Of a stretch of DNA of 64,000 nt, positions 45,217 through 54,123 are shown in pieces. Every line of letters begins with the position of its first letter. The stretch's first letter is position 1. Both the position numbers and the translations under genes were made by a program. The notes beneath the pieces are model-generated. The model was not told the DNA's origin. It made no database searches and saw only the letters and a program-made list of their open reading frames with translations. The DNA is from Bacteroides sp. (GTDB lineage: Bacteria; Bacteroidota; Bacteroidia; Bacteroidales; UBA7960), in the NCBI GenBank assembly GCA_036351255.1, contig JAZBOS010000054.1, positions 1 through 64,000 of the forward strand, in the 5' to 3' direction.

Positions 45217-45247
45217 AAAAAAAACCGGCAAATGCCGGTTTTTTTTT
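45217..45247 (+). terminator. Terminator between the HMCRH lipoprotein and the PepSY gene
   Basis: A 10-bp stem, AAAACCGGCA/TGCCGGTTTT, with a 2-base loop and flanking A and T runs, 15 bases past the stop. The near-symmetric A and T runs would allow it to work in either direction. Confidence 0.88.
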
Positions 45248-45286
45248 AAATGATCAACAAAAGATGTGTTTGAAAATTATTGCGAT

Positions 45287-45841
45287 ATGAATATCCGAAA
45301 GTTGAACCGGGCAGTACATCGTGATCTGGGTTATTTCTTCTTCGGGATGTCCATTATTTACGGGCTTTCCGGGATTGCACTCAACCACCGTCATGAGTGG
45401 AACCCGAATTATAACATTACCCAGGAAAAGTATCAGTTGGAACAGCCCCGGAAAGGCACAGAAGGCGAGGAGCTCTCCCTGTTTTACCTTGAACAGATCG
45501 GAGAGGAGGGTCAATACCGCACACAGGTAAAAACCGAAAACAACCTTCGTATTTTCATTGAAGGCGGAAGCCTTACGGTTAATCTCGAAAGTGGTGAAGC
45601 AAGCTTTGAAAAGATAAAACGCCGACCCATCCTTCATGAAGTCAACTTTCTGCATTACAACACCCCTAAGAAACTGTGGACCTGGTTCTCCGATTTATAT
45701 GCTGCTGGATTAATGATCCTGGCCATTACGGGATTGTTTATTCTGAAGGGAAAGAACGGAATCACCCGGAGAGGCGCCTGGATCACAGCTGCCGGGGTAA
45801 TCATTCCCGTTTTACTGCTATTTCTTTACCTGAACCGTTAG
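45287..45841 (+). CDS. PepSY-associated membrane protein
   Basis: A 184-residue membrane protein. The N-terminus NRAVHRDLGYFFFGMSIIYGLSGIALNHRHEWNPNY matches the PepSY-associated TM family (H-R-x-x-G then GIALNHRHEW), and two further hydrophobic helices lie near the C-terminus. The middle (about 50-125) is a soluble periplasm-facing domain. Relatives occur beside siderophore and heme systems and are proposed to take part in iron or flavin redox chemistry, but I infer no specific reaction. I chose ATG 45287; an upstream GTG at 45266 adds seven residues. It overlaps the next, convergent gene by 4 bases. Confidence 0.8.
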   Translation: MNIRKLNRAVHRDLGYFFFGMSIIYGLSGIALNHRHEWNPNYNITQEKYQLEQPRKGTEGEELSLFYLEQIGEEGQYRTQVKTENNLRIFIEGGSLTVNLESGEASFEKIKRRPILHEVNFLHYNTPKKLWTWFSDLYAAGLMILAITGLFILKGKNGITRRGAWITAAGVIIPVLLLFLYLNR

Positions 45842-46422
45842 GTTTTTTTGCAACGGTCGCGTAGCATTTGGGCAAGCCCCCAAATGCCCTTCATTTGATC
45901 CTCCTTTACAGGTGAAAACCCAAGATATTCCATGCGGAGGAAATTCACTGTATCTGGTGAGGAAACCATTACCCGGAAAAAGTGCTCATAAGCTACCAAA
46001 GCCACAGCGCTTTTTAGGATACTGGTTTTGATCCGGAGGGTGTGCAGGGAATGCCTTGAGGGATGAATGTGCAAATAAAAGACCTTATCTTTCCCTTTAA
46101 GTAAAGTCCATCTGGATCCATCTGAAACAGTCAGTTCCCTGAACTGGATTTCCAAATGATCAATCCACTGAAAAAATCTGGCTTTTTCGAATAGATTCAA
46201 AGCCATCAACTTCCCGGTAATTTCGGATGCGATTTCCCCAGTATCCATCGCGCCATGGTAAAAGTCTGATACCGAAGCACCCATTATGTTTAACTTTAAG
46301 CAAAATTGTCTAAAGCCCTCCTGATCAGTGCTTTTTAGCCCTGAAACCTCATTACACAGAAAACCCAGATGATGTTTCCATCCATTGAACCAAAAGGGGG
46401 GCAGGGTAGCGGAAGACCTCAT
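45838..46422 (-). CDS. Unrecognised protein, 194 residues
   Basis: A soluble protein with no signal peptide or membrane helix. It has mixed alpha/beta character, with a Trp/His-rich start (LPPFWFNGWKHHLGFLC) and a run of strands YLHIHPSRHSLHTLRIKTSILKSAVALVAYEHFF. I do not recognise a domain or a catalytic motif. It starts 38 bases after the aspartase fusion gene on the same strand, so the two may be co-transcribed. A link to aspartate metabolism is therefore possible but unproven. Confidence 0.65.
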   Translation of the reverse strand: MRSSATLPPFWFNGWKHHLGFLCNEVSGLKSTDQEGFRQFCLKLNIMGASVSDFYHGAMDTGEIASEITGKLMALNLFEKARFFQWIDHLEIQFRELTVSDGSRWTLLKGKDKVFYLHIHPSRHSLHTLRIKTSILKSAVALVAYEHFFRVMVSSPDTVNFLRMEYLGFSPVKEDQMKGIWGLAQMLRDRCKKT

Positions 46423-46460
46423 GAAATCACAGGCTTTTATCCGTAATAATGACGACGGTT

Positions 46461-48344
46461 TTATCTGTCCGTTTTTCTGAACTTTTGGGGTTTGATCATA
46501 TTTTCGGGCAGAAGGAGCTCATCCAGTTCCTCTTTGGTCAGGAGCTGTTTTTCGAGCACAAGATCATATACCCCTTTGTTTTTCTCCAGGGCTTCCTTAG
46601 CCACCTTGGTACAGGTCTCATACCCAAGCACAGGATTGAGTGCAGTTACAAGGCCAATGCTATTCATCACTGTATTGCGGCAGTGTTCCTCATTAGCGGT
46701 AATGCCTTTCACGCAGCGGTGCAGGAAGGTGGTCATACCATTTTTAAGCATTTCAATGCTCTGAAATAAACTTTGGACGATAATGGGTTCCATCACGTTA
46801 AGTTCAAGCTGCCCTGCTTCGGCTGCCAGGGTAATGGTCAGGTCATTTCCAATGACTTTGAAGGCGATTTGGTTAACCACTTCCGGGATAACCGGGTTAA
46901 CCTTTCCCGGCATTATGGAAGAACCGGGCTGCATGGGAGGAAGGTTGATCTCGTTCAGCCCTGCCCTAGGTCCTGAGGAAAGCAACCTGAGGTCGTTGGA
47001 GATTTTTGACAATTTCACAGCAAGTCGCTTAACGGCAGAAGAATACATCACAAAAGCCCCGGTATCCTGGGTAGCTTCCACCAGATTTGCCGCCAGTTTA
47101 ACCTTCATCCCGGTGATATGGGCAAGGTGTTTGATAACCTTTTCGCTGTATTCGGGTTCAGCATTGATTCCCGTTCCGATGGCCGTACCACCCATATTCA
47201 CTTCCAGGAAGAGGCTGGCATTCTCGTTTAGCCTGCTGATTTCTTCCTCAAGGGTGGTAGCATAGGCCCCAAAGGTTTGTCCAAGGGTCATGGGCACTGC
47301 ATCCTGAAGCTGTGTGCGGCCCATTTTTATGATATGTTCAAATTCCTTCTCCTTATGCAGGAATCCCTCTATGAGCCTTTCAAGCACTTCAACCAGTTTC
47401 TTGTTACTGTTGATTAGGGCGATCTTTATGGCCGTGGGATAAGCGTCATTGGTCGACTGAGAAAGGTTTACGTGGTTATTCGGGTGGCAGTATTGGTAGT
47501 CACCCTTTTCATGTCCCATGATCTCCAGTGCACGGTTAGCTATGACCTCATTGGCATTCATATTGGTTGAGGTTCCGGCACCACCCTGGATCATATCGAC
47601 CACAAAATGCTGATGAAATTTGCCATTGATAATCTCATGGCAAGCCCTTACAATGGCATTGGTAATATTGGTTGGAAGAAGTCCAAGGTCATGGTTAGCG
47701 CGTGCGGCAGCCATTTTTACCATGGCCAGCGCTTCAATGAGCAGGGGAAAGAAACTTAGGGTCACCCCGCTAATGTTAAAGTTTTCAATGGCACGCATGG
47801 TTTGAATGCCATAATAAACCTCGTGTGGTACTTCGCGGTCGCCCAAAAGGTCGTGCTCGTTGCGGGTACGCCCCGATTCATACTGGGCAGCCACATTAAC
47901 CAGTCGCATATTACTCTGCCGCATGCGTCTGGAGATGATCCTTGCAATACGCAAAAACACCTTAAGGGCCACCTGGGGGTGAGTCTCAAACATGGCCTTG
48001 AAGCGTTGACCGCTAAGACACAAGACCTGGGTGTCTTTCAGGGCCCGGGCATTGGTGCTGTGGGGGGCGTCGGAAATCATGGTACCTTCACCCAAAAAGT
48101 CAGATTTTCCAAAAAAGGATAGCCGTTTTTCTTCCCCGTATGGGGTTTGCTTAAACAATTCGACTTCCCCGTAATAAATCAGATAAAGGAATTTTTGTCC
48201 GGGCGCATTTTCTGAGAACAAGAGTTCTCCACTCTTATACTGCCTGAATTCAATTTCACTGGTAAAATGATCCAGTTCCGCTTCCTCCAGATCGCTGAAC
48301 AACTCCACTCCCAAAAGGAATTTCTTAATTTCATTGGGCTTCAT
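46461..48344 (-). CDS. aspA: Aspartate ammonia-lyase with N-terminal cyclic-nucleotide-binding domain
   Basis: A 627-residue fusion. Residues about 1-145 form a CRP/cNMP-binding beta-roll (LFSDLEEAELDHFTSEIEFRQYKSGELLFSENAPGQ, YGEVELF, FLGEGTMISD), and residues about 160-627 a full aspartase. In the aspartase, the GSSIMPGKVN signature is at 474-483, with STNMNANEV and HPNNHVNLSQSTND also present. It deaminates L-aspartate to fumarate. In the phosphate-binding cassette the usual Arg is absent (DAPHSTNARA), so cAMP may not be the ligand. Normal aspartases are about 470 residues. No helix-turn-helix is present. Allosteric control by the extra domain is inferred. Confidence 0.92.
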   Translation of the reverse strand: MKPNEIKKFLLGVELFSDLEEAELDHFTSEIEFRQYKSGELLFSENAPGQKFLYLIYYGEVELFKQTPYGEEKRLSFFGKSDFLGEGTMISDAPHSTNARALKDTQVLCLSGQRFKAMFETHPQVALKVFLRIARIISRRMRQSNMRLVNVAAQYESGRTRNEHDLLGDREVPHEVYYGIQTMRAIENFNISGVTLSFFPLLIEALAMVKMAAARANHDLGLLPTNITNAIVRACHEIINGKFHQHFVVDMIQGGAGTSTNMNANEVIANRALEIMGHEKGDYQYCHPNNHVNLSQSTNDAYPTAIKIALINSNKKLVEVLERLIEGFLHKEKEFEHIIKMGRTQLQDAVPMTLGQTFGAYATTLEEEISRLNENASLFLEVNMGGTAIGTGINAEPEYSEKVIKHLAHITGMKVKLAANLVEATQDTGAFVMYSSAVKRLAVKLSKISNDLRLLSSGPRAGLNEINLPPMQPGSSIMPGKVNPVIPEVVNQIAFKVIGNDLTITLAAEAGQLELNVMEPIIVQSLFQSIEMLKNGMTTFLHRCVKGITANEEHCRNTVMNSIGLVTALNPVLGYETCTKVAKEALEKNKGVYDLVLEKQLLTKEELDELLLPENMIKPQKFRKTDR

Positions 48345-48544
48345 AAGAATGCAATTTTATTGCTGTTTTATGGATTTCAGAGCGCAAAATTTTTTTGGTA
48401 AAGATACCACCTAATTTTCATTACGCCTTGGTTGCCCACTTTAATTTGGGAACCAGCTCGCTCCAATCGATTTGTTTTATCTTTTCCTGGGAGGAAGCGG
48501 TTTTTTATAGAAATTTGCATTAAATCATAATTTCATAAAACGAC

Positions 48545-50227
48545 ATGAGCGACGACAAGAAGATTATTTTTTCAATGGTTGGGGTCAGTAAGTTATTTCC
48601 CCAAAACAACAAACAAGTCCTGAAGGACATTTACCTTTCCTTCTTTTACGGGGCAAAGATTGGCATCATAGGTTTGAACGGATCGGGGAAATCAACCCTC
48701 ATGCGCATCATTGCCGGCGAGGAAAAGTCCTTCCAGGGTGAAGTAGTCTTTTCGGCAGGGTATTCGGTTGGATACCTTCCACAGGAACCCGAACTGGATC
48801 CTGCGAAAACGGTAAAAGAAATTGTTGAGGAAGGAGTAGCGGATTTGGTCAGTGTCCTGAAGGAATATGATGAGGTGAATCTGAAGTTTGCCGAGCCCAT
48901 GACCGATGAAGAAATGAACGAGCTCATTGAACGGCAGGGCTTTTTATCGGACCTCATTGAACAACATAATGGCTGGGATCTTGACAGCCGGCTTGAGCGG
49001 GCCATGGATGCCCTTCGCTGCCCTGAACCCGATAACCCTGTCAAGCATTTGAGCGGGGGAGAAAAACGCCGTGTGGCCTTATGCAGGCTGCTGCTGAAAG
49101 AACCGGACATCCTGCTGCTGGACGAACCTACTAACCATCTGGATGCAGAAAGTGTGGAATGGCTGGAAATCCACCTTAAGCAATATAAAGGCACCGTAAT
49201 CGCCATAACGCATGACCGCTATTTTCTGGATAATGTGGCAGGGTGGATCCTTGAACTTGACCGCGGTGAGGGAATTCCGTGGAAAGGAAATTACAGCTCC
49301 TGGCTTGAACAAAAAGCCAGGCGGCTTGAGATGGAAGAAAAGTCTGAGAGCAAACGCCGCAAAACCCTGGAACGGGAGCTGGAATGGGTTCGGATGAGTC
49401 CCAAAGGCCGCCATGCCAAGGCTAAGGCCAGGCTTGGGGCTTATGACAAGATGCTCAATGAAGACGTTAAACTAAAGGAAGAGAGGCTGGAAATCTTCAT
49501 CCCCAATGGGCCCAGGCTCGGAAACAAGGTCATTGAAGCCCACGGGGTAAACAAGGCCTTTGGCGATAAACTGCTTTTTGAGAACCTGGAATTTTCCCTT
49601 CCTCCAGCTGGCATCGTTGGAATAATTGGCCCCAATGGGGCAGGAAAAACCACGTTGTTCAGGATGATCATGGGACAGGTGGCGGCCGACAAAGGAACCT
49701 TTAGTGTTGGGGAAACTGTTAAAATTGGTTATGTCGACCAGTCGCATGCAGAAATAGATCCCGAAAAAAATGTCTGGGAAGTCATTTCCGGAGGCCATGA
49801 AATAATCAACCTTTCGGGGCGTGCAATGAACAGCAGGGCATATGTGGCCCGGTTCAACTTCAGTGGAGCAGACCAGGGAAAGAAATGCGGGGTTCTATCA
49901 GGAGGTGAACGTAACCGCCTGCACCTGGCGATGACTTTGAAGTCCGAGGCTAACGTACTCCTGCTGGATGAGCCTACCAACGACATCGATGTCAATACCT
50001 TAAGGGCCCTCGAGGAAGGCCTGGAAAACTATGCAGGGTGTGCTGTAATCATTACGCATGATCGCTGGTTCCTTGACCGTGTTGCAACCCATATCCTGGC
50101 CTTTGAAGGCGACTCTCAAGTAATCTATTTTGAAGGCAGTTATTCAGAATATGAAGAAAACAAAAAGAAAAGACTTGGAGACACAAGCCCAAAAAGAATA
50201 AAATACCGCAAGTTGAAAGCGGATTAG
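48545..50227 (+). CDS. ettA: Energy-dependent translational throttle protein EttA (ABC-F)
   Basis: A 560-residue ABC-F protein without membrane helices. It has two ATP-binding cassettes: Walker A GLNGSGKS (about 43-50) with signature LSGGE, and the second Walker A GPNGAGKT near residues 362-369 with LSGGE. Between them is the Lys/Arg/Glu-rich linker (about 240-310) with the EttA-type insertion. EttA binds the ribosomal E site and gates the first elongation steps according to energy status. Length is normal. It converges with a small membrane protein gene, overlapping by 4 bases. Confidence 0.94.
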   Translation: MSDDKKIIFSMVGVSKLFPQNNKQVLKDIYLSFFYGAKIGIIGLNGSGKSTLMRIIAGEEKSFQGEVVFSAGYSVGYLPQEPELDPAKTVKEIVEEGVADLVSVLKEYDEVNLKFAEPMTDEEMNELIERQGFLSDLIEQHNGWDLDSRLERAMDALRCPEPDNPVKHLSGGEKRRVALCRLLLKEPDILLLDEPTNHLDAESVEWLEIHLKQYKGTVIAITHDRYFLDNVAGWILELDRGEGIPWKGNYSSWLEQKARRLEMEEKSESKRRKTLERELEWVRMSPKGRHAKAKARLGAYDKMLNEDVKLKEERLEIFIPNGPRLGNKVIEAHGVNKAFGDKLLFENLEFSLPPAGIVGIIGPNGAGKTTLFRMIMGQVAADKGTFSVGETVKIGYVDQSHAEIDPEKNVWEVISGGHEIINLSGRAMNSRAYVARFNFSGADQGKKCGVLSGGERNRLHLAMTLKSEANVLLLDEPTNDIDVNTLRALEEGLENYAGCAVIITHDRWFLDRVATHILAFEGDSQVIYFEGSYSEYEENKKKRLGDTSPKRIKYRKLKAD

Positions 50228-50658
50228 TTGCGGGATGCAAATTGGGCAGGATTATAGATATAACGTGCCCGGCGTTTCGTGTCGGGGATGGAAAGAATAA
50301 TCAGGGTGATCAACAAAATCAAAACCCCTGATGTGAAAAGGTAGCCCCCATGAAACTGATCCCAGTACCAGCCCTTGGAGAATTCCAAGAAAAATTTGTC
50401 ATATACGAGATGCATCAGCGGGAATTCAACCTTCCAGATCATTGAAGAGACAATATCAGCAAATGTGATCACTAACATTGCAAAAAAGCCTGCAATATAG
50501 GCCAGAAGAACTATTATTGTTTTGACTAATGAGCTCAACCAGTGAAGCAAGTTCAAATCATTAAAGAATGAAAATTCAAAAGAAAACTTCCGGGTTGCCC
50601 ATAAAGTGACAAGCAAAATGAGGGAAGCTATTAAAACAAGGGCGCTGAATTTTTTCAT
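50224..50658 (-). CDS. Small membrane protein of unknown function
   Basis: A 144-residue protein with three hydrophobic segments (residues about 1-20, about 40-75, and about 110-130) and a basic C-terminal tail. It begins with a signal-anchor-like MKKFSALVLIASLILLVTLW. I chose the ATG at 50658. A frame open to 50697 adds 13 residues in front of this sequence. I do not recognise a family. It overlaps the end of ettA by 4 bases. Confidence 0.65.
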   Translation of the reverse strand: MKKFSALVLIASLILLVTLWATRKFSFEFSFFNDLNLLHWLSSLVKTIIVLLAYIAGFFAMLVITFADIVSSMIWKVEFPLMHLVYDKFFLEFSKGWYWDQFHGGYLFTSGVLILLITLIILSIPDTKRRARYIYNPAQFASRN

Positions 50659-50819
50659 AGAGAAATGGACCTTTGCGGGTTTTTCCAGATAATGCACTCA
50701 GGTATATAGAAGTATGTAATGGATGACGGGTAAAATTATTGAAAAATCCGGACTGAAAAAAATTTTTTTTACGAAGTCCACAGCAAATCATTTTTTGGCC
50801 GCGATCAGGGAAACACAGC

Positions 50820-50848
50820 TTTGACCTATGTTCATTTTTGTAACTTTG
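50820..50848 (+). promoter_or_regulatory. Promoter of the tktN operon
   Basis: TTTG (50820-50823), 17 bases, then TAACTTTG (50841-50848). The ATG chosen for tktN is 21 bases further on. An upstream in-frame ATG at 50828 lies inside the promoter, which argues against it. Confidence 0.75.
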
Positions 50849-50869
50849 TCCAATCAAAAAGAAAAAGAT

Positions 50870-51712
50870 ATGACCGAAATCGAAAAGCTTAAAGCCATAG
50901 CAACCCAAGTCAGGAGAGACGTACTGCGCATGGTTCATGCCGTGCAGTCAGGACATCCCGGAGCCCCGCTGGGATGTGCGGAATTTTTATCAGCCATGTA
51001 TTTCTCTATCCTGCGGCATTCGCCAAATTTTCATCCTGACGGGGAGCATGAAGATCTTTTCTTTTTGTCGAACGGTCATTTATCGGCTGGATGGTACAGC
51101 GTGCTTGCCCGCAGCGGATATTTTGATCTTAGTGAACTTAGCACATTCAGGAAAATCAACAGCCGCTTACAGGGCCATCCGGCCACTGATGAAGGTCTCC
51201 CGGGAATCAGGGTCGCCAGTGGATCGCTTGGGCAGGGGCTGAGTGTTGCCAATGGGGCTGCCCTTTCTAAAAAACTGAATGGGGACCAGCACCTCATTTA
51301 CTGTCTGCTGGGTGACGGAGAAATGCAGGAGGGACAGGTTTGGGAAGCAGCAATGTTTGCTGCAGGAAGAAATATTGATAACATAATTGCCGTTGTAGAT
51401 TATAACGGGCAGCAAATTGATGGTCCTGTTGATGATGTTATGCCGCTTGGTAACCTGAAGGCAAAGTGGGAAGCCTTTGGTTGGCATGTCCTGGAAATGG
51501 ACGGCAATATTGTTGAAAAAGTCCTCGAAACCATGGAAGAAGCCAGGAAACATTGTGGCAAAGGAAAACCAGTTATTGTCCTTATGAAGACTGTTATGGG
51601 CAAAGGGGTTGATTTCATGGAAGGCTCGCATAAATGGCACGGCAGTCCTCCCAACGATGAACAACTGGTCAAAGCCCTTGCGCAATTGGAAGAAACCTTC
51701 GGGGATTATTGA
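50870..51712 (+). CDS. Transketolase, N-terminal subunit
   Basis: A 280-residue half of a two-subunit transketolase. The thiamine diphosphate motif GDG (148-150), with EMQEGQVWEA following and Asn179 of DYNGQ, is present, along with GHPG (28-31) and the GHLSAGWY and ASGSLGQGL segments. It moves two-carbon units in the pentose phosphate pathway once paired with the C-terminal half at 53152. Transketolase is normally a single chain of about 660 residues; split subunits are known in bacteria. The start is the ATG at 50870. A secreted VWA gene follows 36 bases later, before the partner half. Confidence 0.93.
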   Translation: MTEIEKLKAIATQVRRDVLRMVHAVQSGHPGAPLGCAEFLSAMYFSILRHSPNFHPDGEHEDLFFLSNGHLSAGWYSVLARSGYFDLSELSTFRKINSRLQGHPATDEGLPGIRVASGSLGQGLSVANGAALSKKLNGDQHLIYCLLGDGEMQEGQVWEAAMFAAGRNIDNIIAVVDYNGQQIDGPVDDVMPLGNLKAKWEAFGWHVLEMDGNIVEKVLETMEEARKHCGKGKPVIVLMKTVMGKGVDFMEGSHKWHGSPPNDEQLVKALAQLEETFGDY

Positions 51713-51748
51713 GTATAGGATTTTAAATTTTTTTTTACAATCAAGCAT

Positions 51749-53122
51749 TTGAGGAAGCATTTGATCATATGGGTCCTGTTTTTTGGTATTTCTGGTCTTT
51801 TTGCTGGCCAGAGTCATGCGCAATATGCCTCACCTCCCTTGACCCGGATCCTGATCCTCTATGATGCTTCTCACAGTATGCTTGCCCGATGGCAAAGCGA
51901 TACGCGGATGAATATCGCCCGCAACGTGATCACTAATTTGCTTGATAGTCTGGAAACCGTTGATAACCTGGAGGTGGCCCTGCGGGTTTTTGGGCATCAG
52001 AAACGCTACCCTCCTCAAGACTGTAATGATACCCGCCTGGAGGTGCCCTTTGGCCCTGACGGAATCAGCAAAATAAGGCTTAAGTTGCGAAGCATTCAAC
52101 CCAAGGGAAGCACCCCGATAGCCAATTCACTGGCGAGTGCGGCAGACGATTTCCCTCCTTGCAGTAATTGCAGGAATATCATTATATTGATCACCGATGG
52201 ACTGGAAGAATGTGGGGGTGACCCATGTGTCGTTTCGCGTGAACTTCAGCAAAAAGGCATTTTCCTTAAACCCTATGTCATTGGCATTGGAAGAGATTTC
52301 AGGGAAGCCTTCGATTGTGTAGGGCATTATTTTGATGCTTCTACTGAATCTGGCTTCAAAGCCAGCATGAATGTTATCATTTCGCAGGTCCTGGGAAGGA
52401 CCAGTTCGCAAATCAACCTGATTGACAATGAAGGTAAACCTACTGAAACCAACATCGCCGTTTCTTTCTTTGACCAGGAAACGGGAAGGCCGCTGGAAAG
52501 TATCATTCATACTTTGAATTACAGAGGGTTGCCCGATACCATTTTTTTCCTGATCCCTTCAATGGATTACCGAATGGTGGTCCATACCACTCCCCAGGTT
52601 GAATTAAAAAATATCCGGATTCAATCAGGGCGGCACAACATCATTGCGGTGGATGCACCGCAGGGGTTGATGAACATCCGCACCAGCGGACAGGTTTCCA
52701 TGAACTACCAAGCCATCGTGAGGAAAGCAGGGAATAGCGAAACCCTGAAATTGCAACAATTGGGAAATACTGAAAAATACCTTGTTGGAAAATATGATAT
52801 TGAAGTGCTTTCCCTGCCTAGGGTATATGTGAAGGATGTTGAAATAAAACAAAACTACACCACCCAGGTTGAAATTCCCCAGCCGGGCATTGCAGTGATC
52901 AGACTTCGCGCCCCGGGTTATGCGAATATTCTTCAGGAAACTGGGGGAGGGCTAACCCAAATTTATTCCCTACGCGAAAATATTTCAAATGAGACCATTT
53001 ACCTGCAACCAGGCAGTTACAGGCTGGTATACCGATCAAGGGTCTCAAGCAACACGGCCTTTTCAACCGAAAGGAAATTCGTTATTGAATCCGGGCAAAC
53101 GGTGCGCGTGGATATCAACTGA
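51749..53122 (+). CDS. Exported von Willebrand A domain protein between the transketolase halves
   Basis: A 457-residue protein with a signal peptide (cleavage after about residue 25, SHAQ). The VWA domain (about 30-215) has an intact metal site: Asp39, Ser41 and Ser43 in YDASHSM, the Thr of KGSTPI and the Asp of LITDGLEE. Two cysteine pairs (CSNC and an EECGGDPC loop) are probably disulfide-bonded. Residues about 220-457 are beta-rich Ig-like repeats. No membrane anchor is visible, so it is periplasmic or secreted. The start is TTG 51749, as no ATG precedes the signal peptide. Its role, and why it splits tkt genes, is unknown. Confidence 0.82.
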   Translation: MRKHLIIWVLFFGISGLFAGQSHAQYASPPLTRILILYDASHSMLARWQSDTRMNIARNVITNLLDSLETVDNLEVALRVFGHQKRYPPQDCNDTRLEVPFGPDGISKIRLKLRSIQPKGSTPIANSLASAADDFPPCSNCRNIIILITDGLEECGGDPCVVSRELQQKGIFLKPYVIGIGRDFREAFDCVGHYFDASTESGFKASMNVIISQVLGRTSSQINLIDNEGKPTETNIAVSFFDQETGRPLESIIHTLNYRGLPDTIFFLIPSMDYRMVVHTTPQVELKNIRIQSGRHNIIAVDAPQGLMNIRTSGQVSMNYQAIVRKAGNSETLKLQQLGNTEKYLVGKYDIEVLSLPRVYVKDVEIKQNYTTQVEIPQPGIAVIRLRAPGYANILQETGGGLTQIYSLRENISNETIYLQPGSYRLVYRSRVSSNTAFSTERKFVIESGQTVRVDIN

Positions 53123-53151
53123 TCAAACATTAAGAAACCAAAAAAGTGCTC

Positions 53152-54120
53152 ATGATGAAGGAATACACTTACGCTGAAAAGAAAGATACGAGATCAGGTT
53201 TTGGAGCAGGTTTGCTTGAGGTGGGCCTTCGGAATCCCAACGTGGTTGCCTTGTGTGCTGACTTGACTGGCTCACTGAAGATGAATGATTTTCAAAAGAC
53301 TTTTCCTGAACGTTTTTTTCAGGTGGGAATTGCAGAAGCCAATATGATGGGGATTGCTGCTGGCCTGACGATTGGGGGCAAGATCCCTTATACCGGTACT
53401 TTTGCGAATTTTAGCACGGGCAGGGTATATGATCAGATTCGCCAGAGTATCGCCTATTCAAAAAAGAATGTAAAGATTTGTGCTTCCCATGCAGGCTTGA
53501 CACTAGGAGAAGATGGCGCAACCCATCAGATTCTTGAGGACATTGGCATGATGAAGATGCTGCCCAATATGACGGTGGTGGTTCCCTGCGATTACAACCA
53601 AACGAAGGCAGCCACAATAGCCATTGCCGACCATCAAGGACCTGTTTACCTGCGCTTCGGGAGACCTTCCGTTCCAAATTTTACCGGTGCAGATGAACCC
53701 TTTGAGATCGGGAAAGCCATCATACTCAATGAGGGAACTGATATCAGCATCTTTGCATGCGGGCATTTGGTTTGGGAAGCCCTGAAAGCAGGAAAAATGC
53801 TTTACCAGAAAGGAATCAGTGCGGAGATAATAAATGTTCACACCATTAAACCATTGGACAAAAAAACCATCTTACATTCAGTTCAAAAGACAGGCTGTGT
53901 AGTTACTGCTGAGGAGCACCAGGTAAATGGGGGGTTGGGGGAATCGATAACCCGCCTATTGGCCGAAAATCAACCCACCCCTGTTGAACTGATAGGGGTC
54001 AATGATCGTTTTGGAGAAAGCGGCACACCTGCCCAGCTGATGGAAAAATACGGACTGAATGGCGCCAGTATTGTTAAGGCAGCCTATAAAGTATTAGCGA
54101 TTAAGTCGAAGCATTTTTAA
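53152..54120 (+). CDS. Transketolase, C-terminal subunit
   Basis: A 322-residue transketolase half with the pyrimidine-binding domain and the C-terminal domain. The catalytic Glu lies in FFQVGIAEANMMGIAAGL, with GATHQILEDIGMM and the terminal AEEHQVNGGLGESI also typical. Together with the 50870-51712 subunit it makes a functional transketolase. I chose ATG 53152; ATG 53155 is equally likely, and a GTG at 53146 is also in frame. An ECF sigma gene starts only 3 bases after its stop, so the two are transcribed together. Confidence 0.93.
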   Translation: MMKEYTYAEKKDTRSGFGAGLLEVGLRNPNVVALCADLTGSLKMNDFQKTFPERFFQVGIAEANMMGIAAGLTIGGKIPYTGTFANFSTGRVYDQIRQSIAYSKKNVKICASHAGLTLGEDGATHQILEDIGMMKMLPNMTVVVPCDYNQTKAATIAIADHQGPVYLRFGRPSVPNFTGADEPFEIGKAIILNEGTDISIFACGHLVWEALKAGKMLYQKGISAEIINVHTIKPLDKKTILHSVQKTGCVVTAEEHQVNGGLGESITRLLAENQPTPVELIGVNDRFGESGTPAQLMEKYGLNGASIVKAAYKVLAIKSKHF

Positions 54121-54123
54121 AAA

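Noticed and set aside
46461..48344. Reading the aspartase fusion as a CRP-type transcription regulator
   Set aside because: The helix-turn-helix following the beta-roll in CRP proteins is absent and the aspartase begins in its place.
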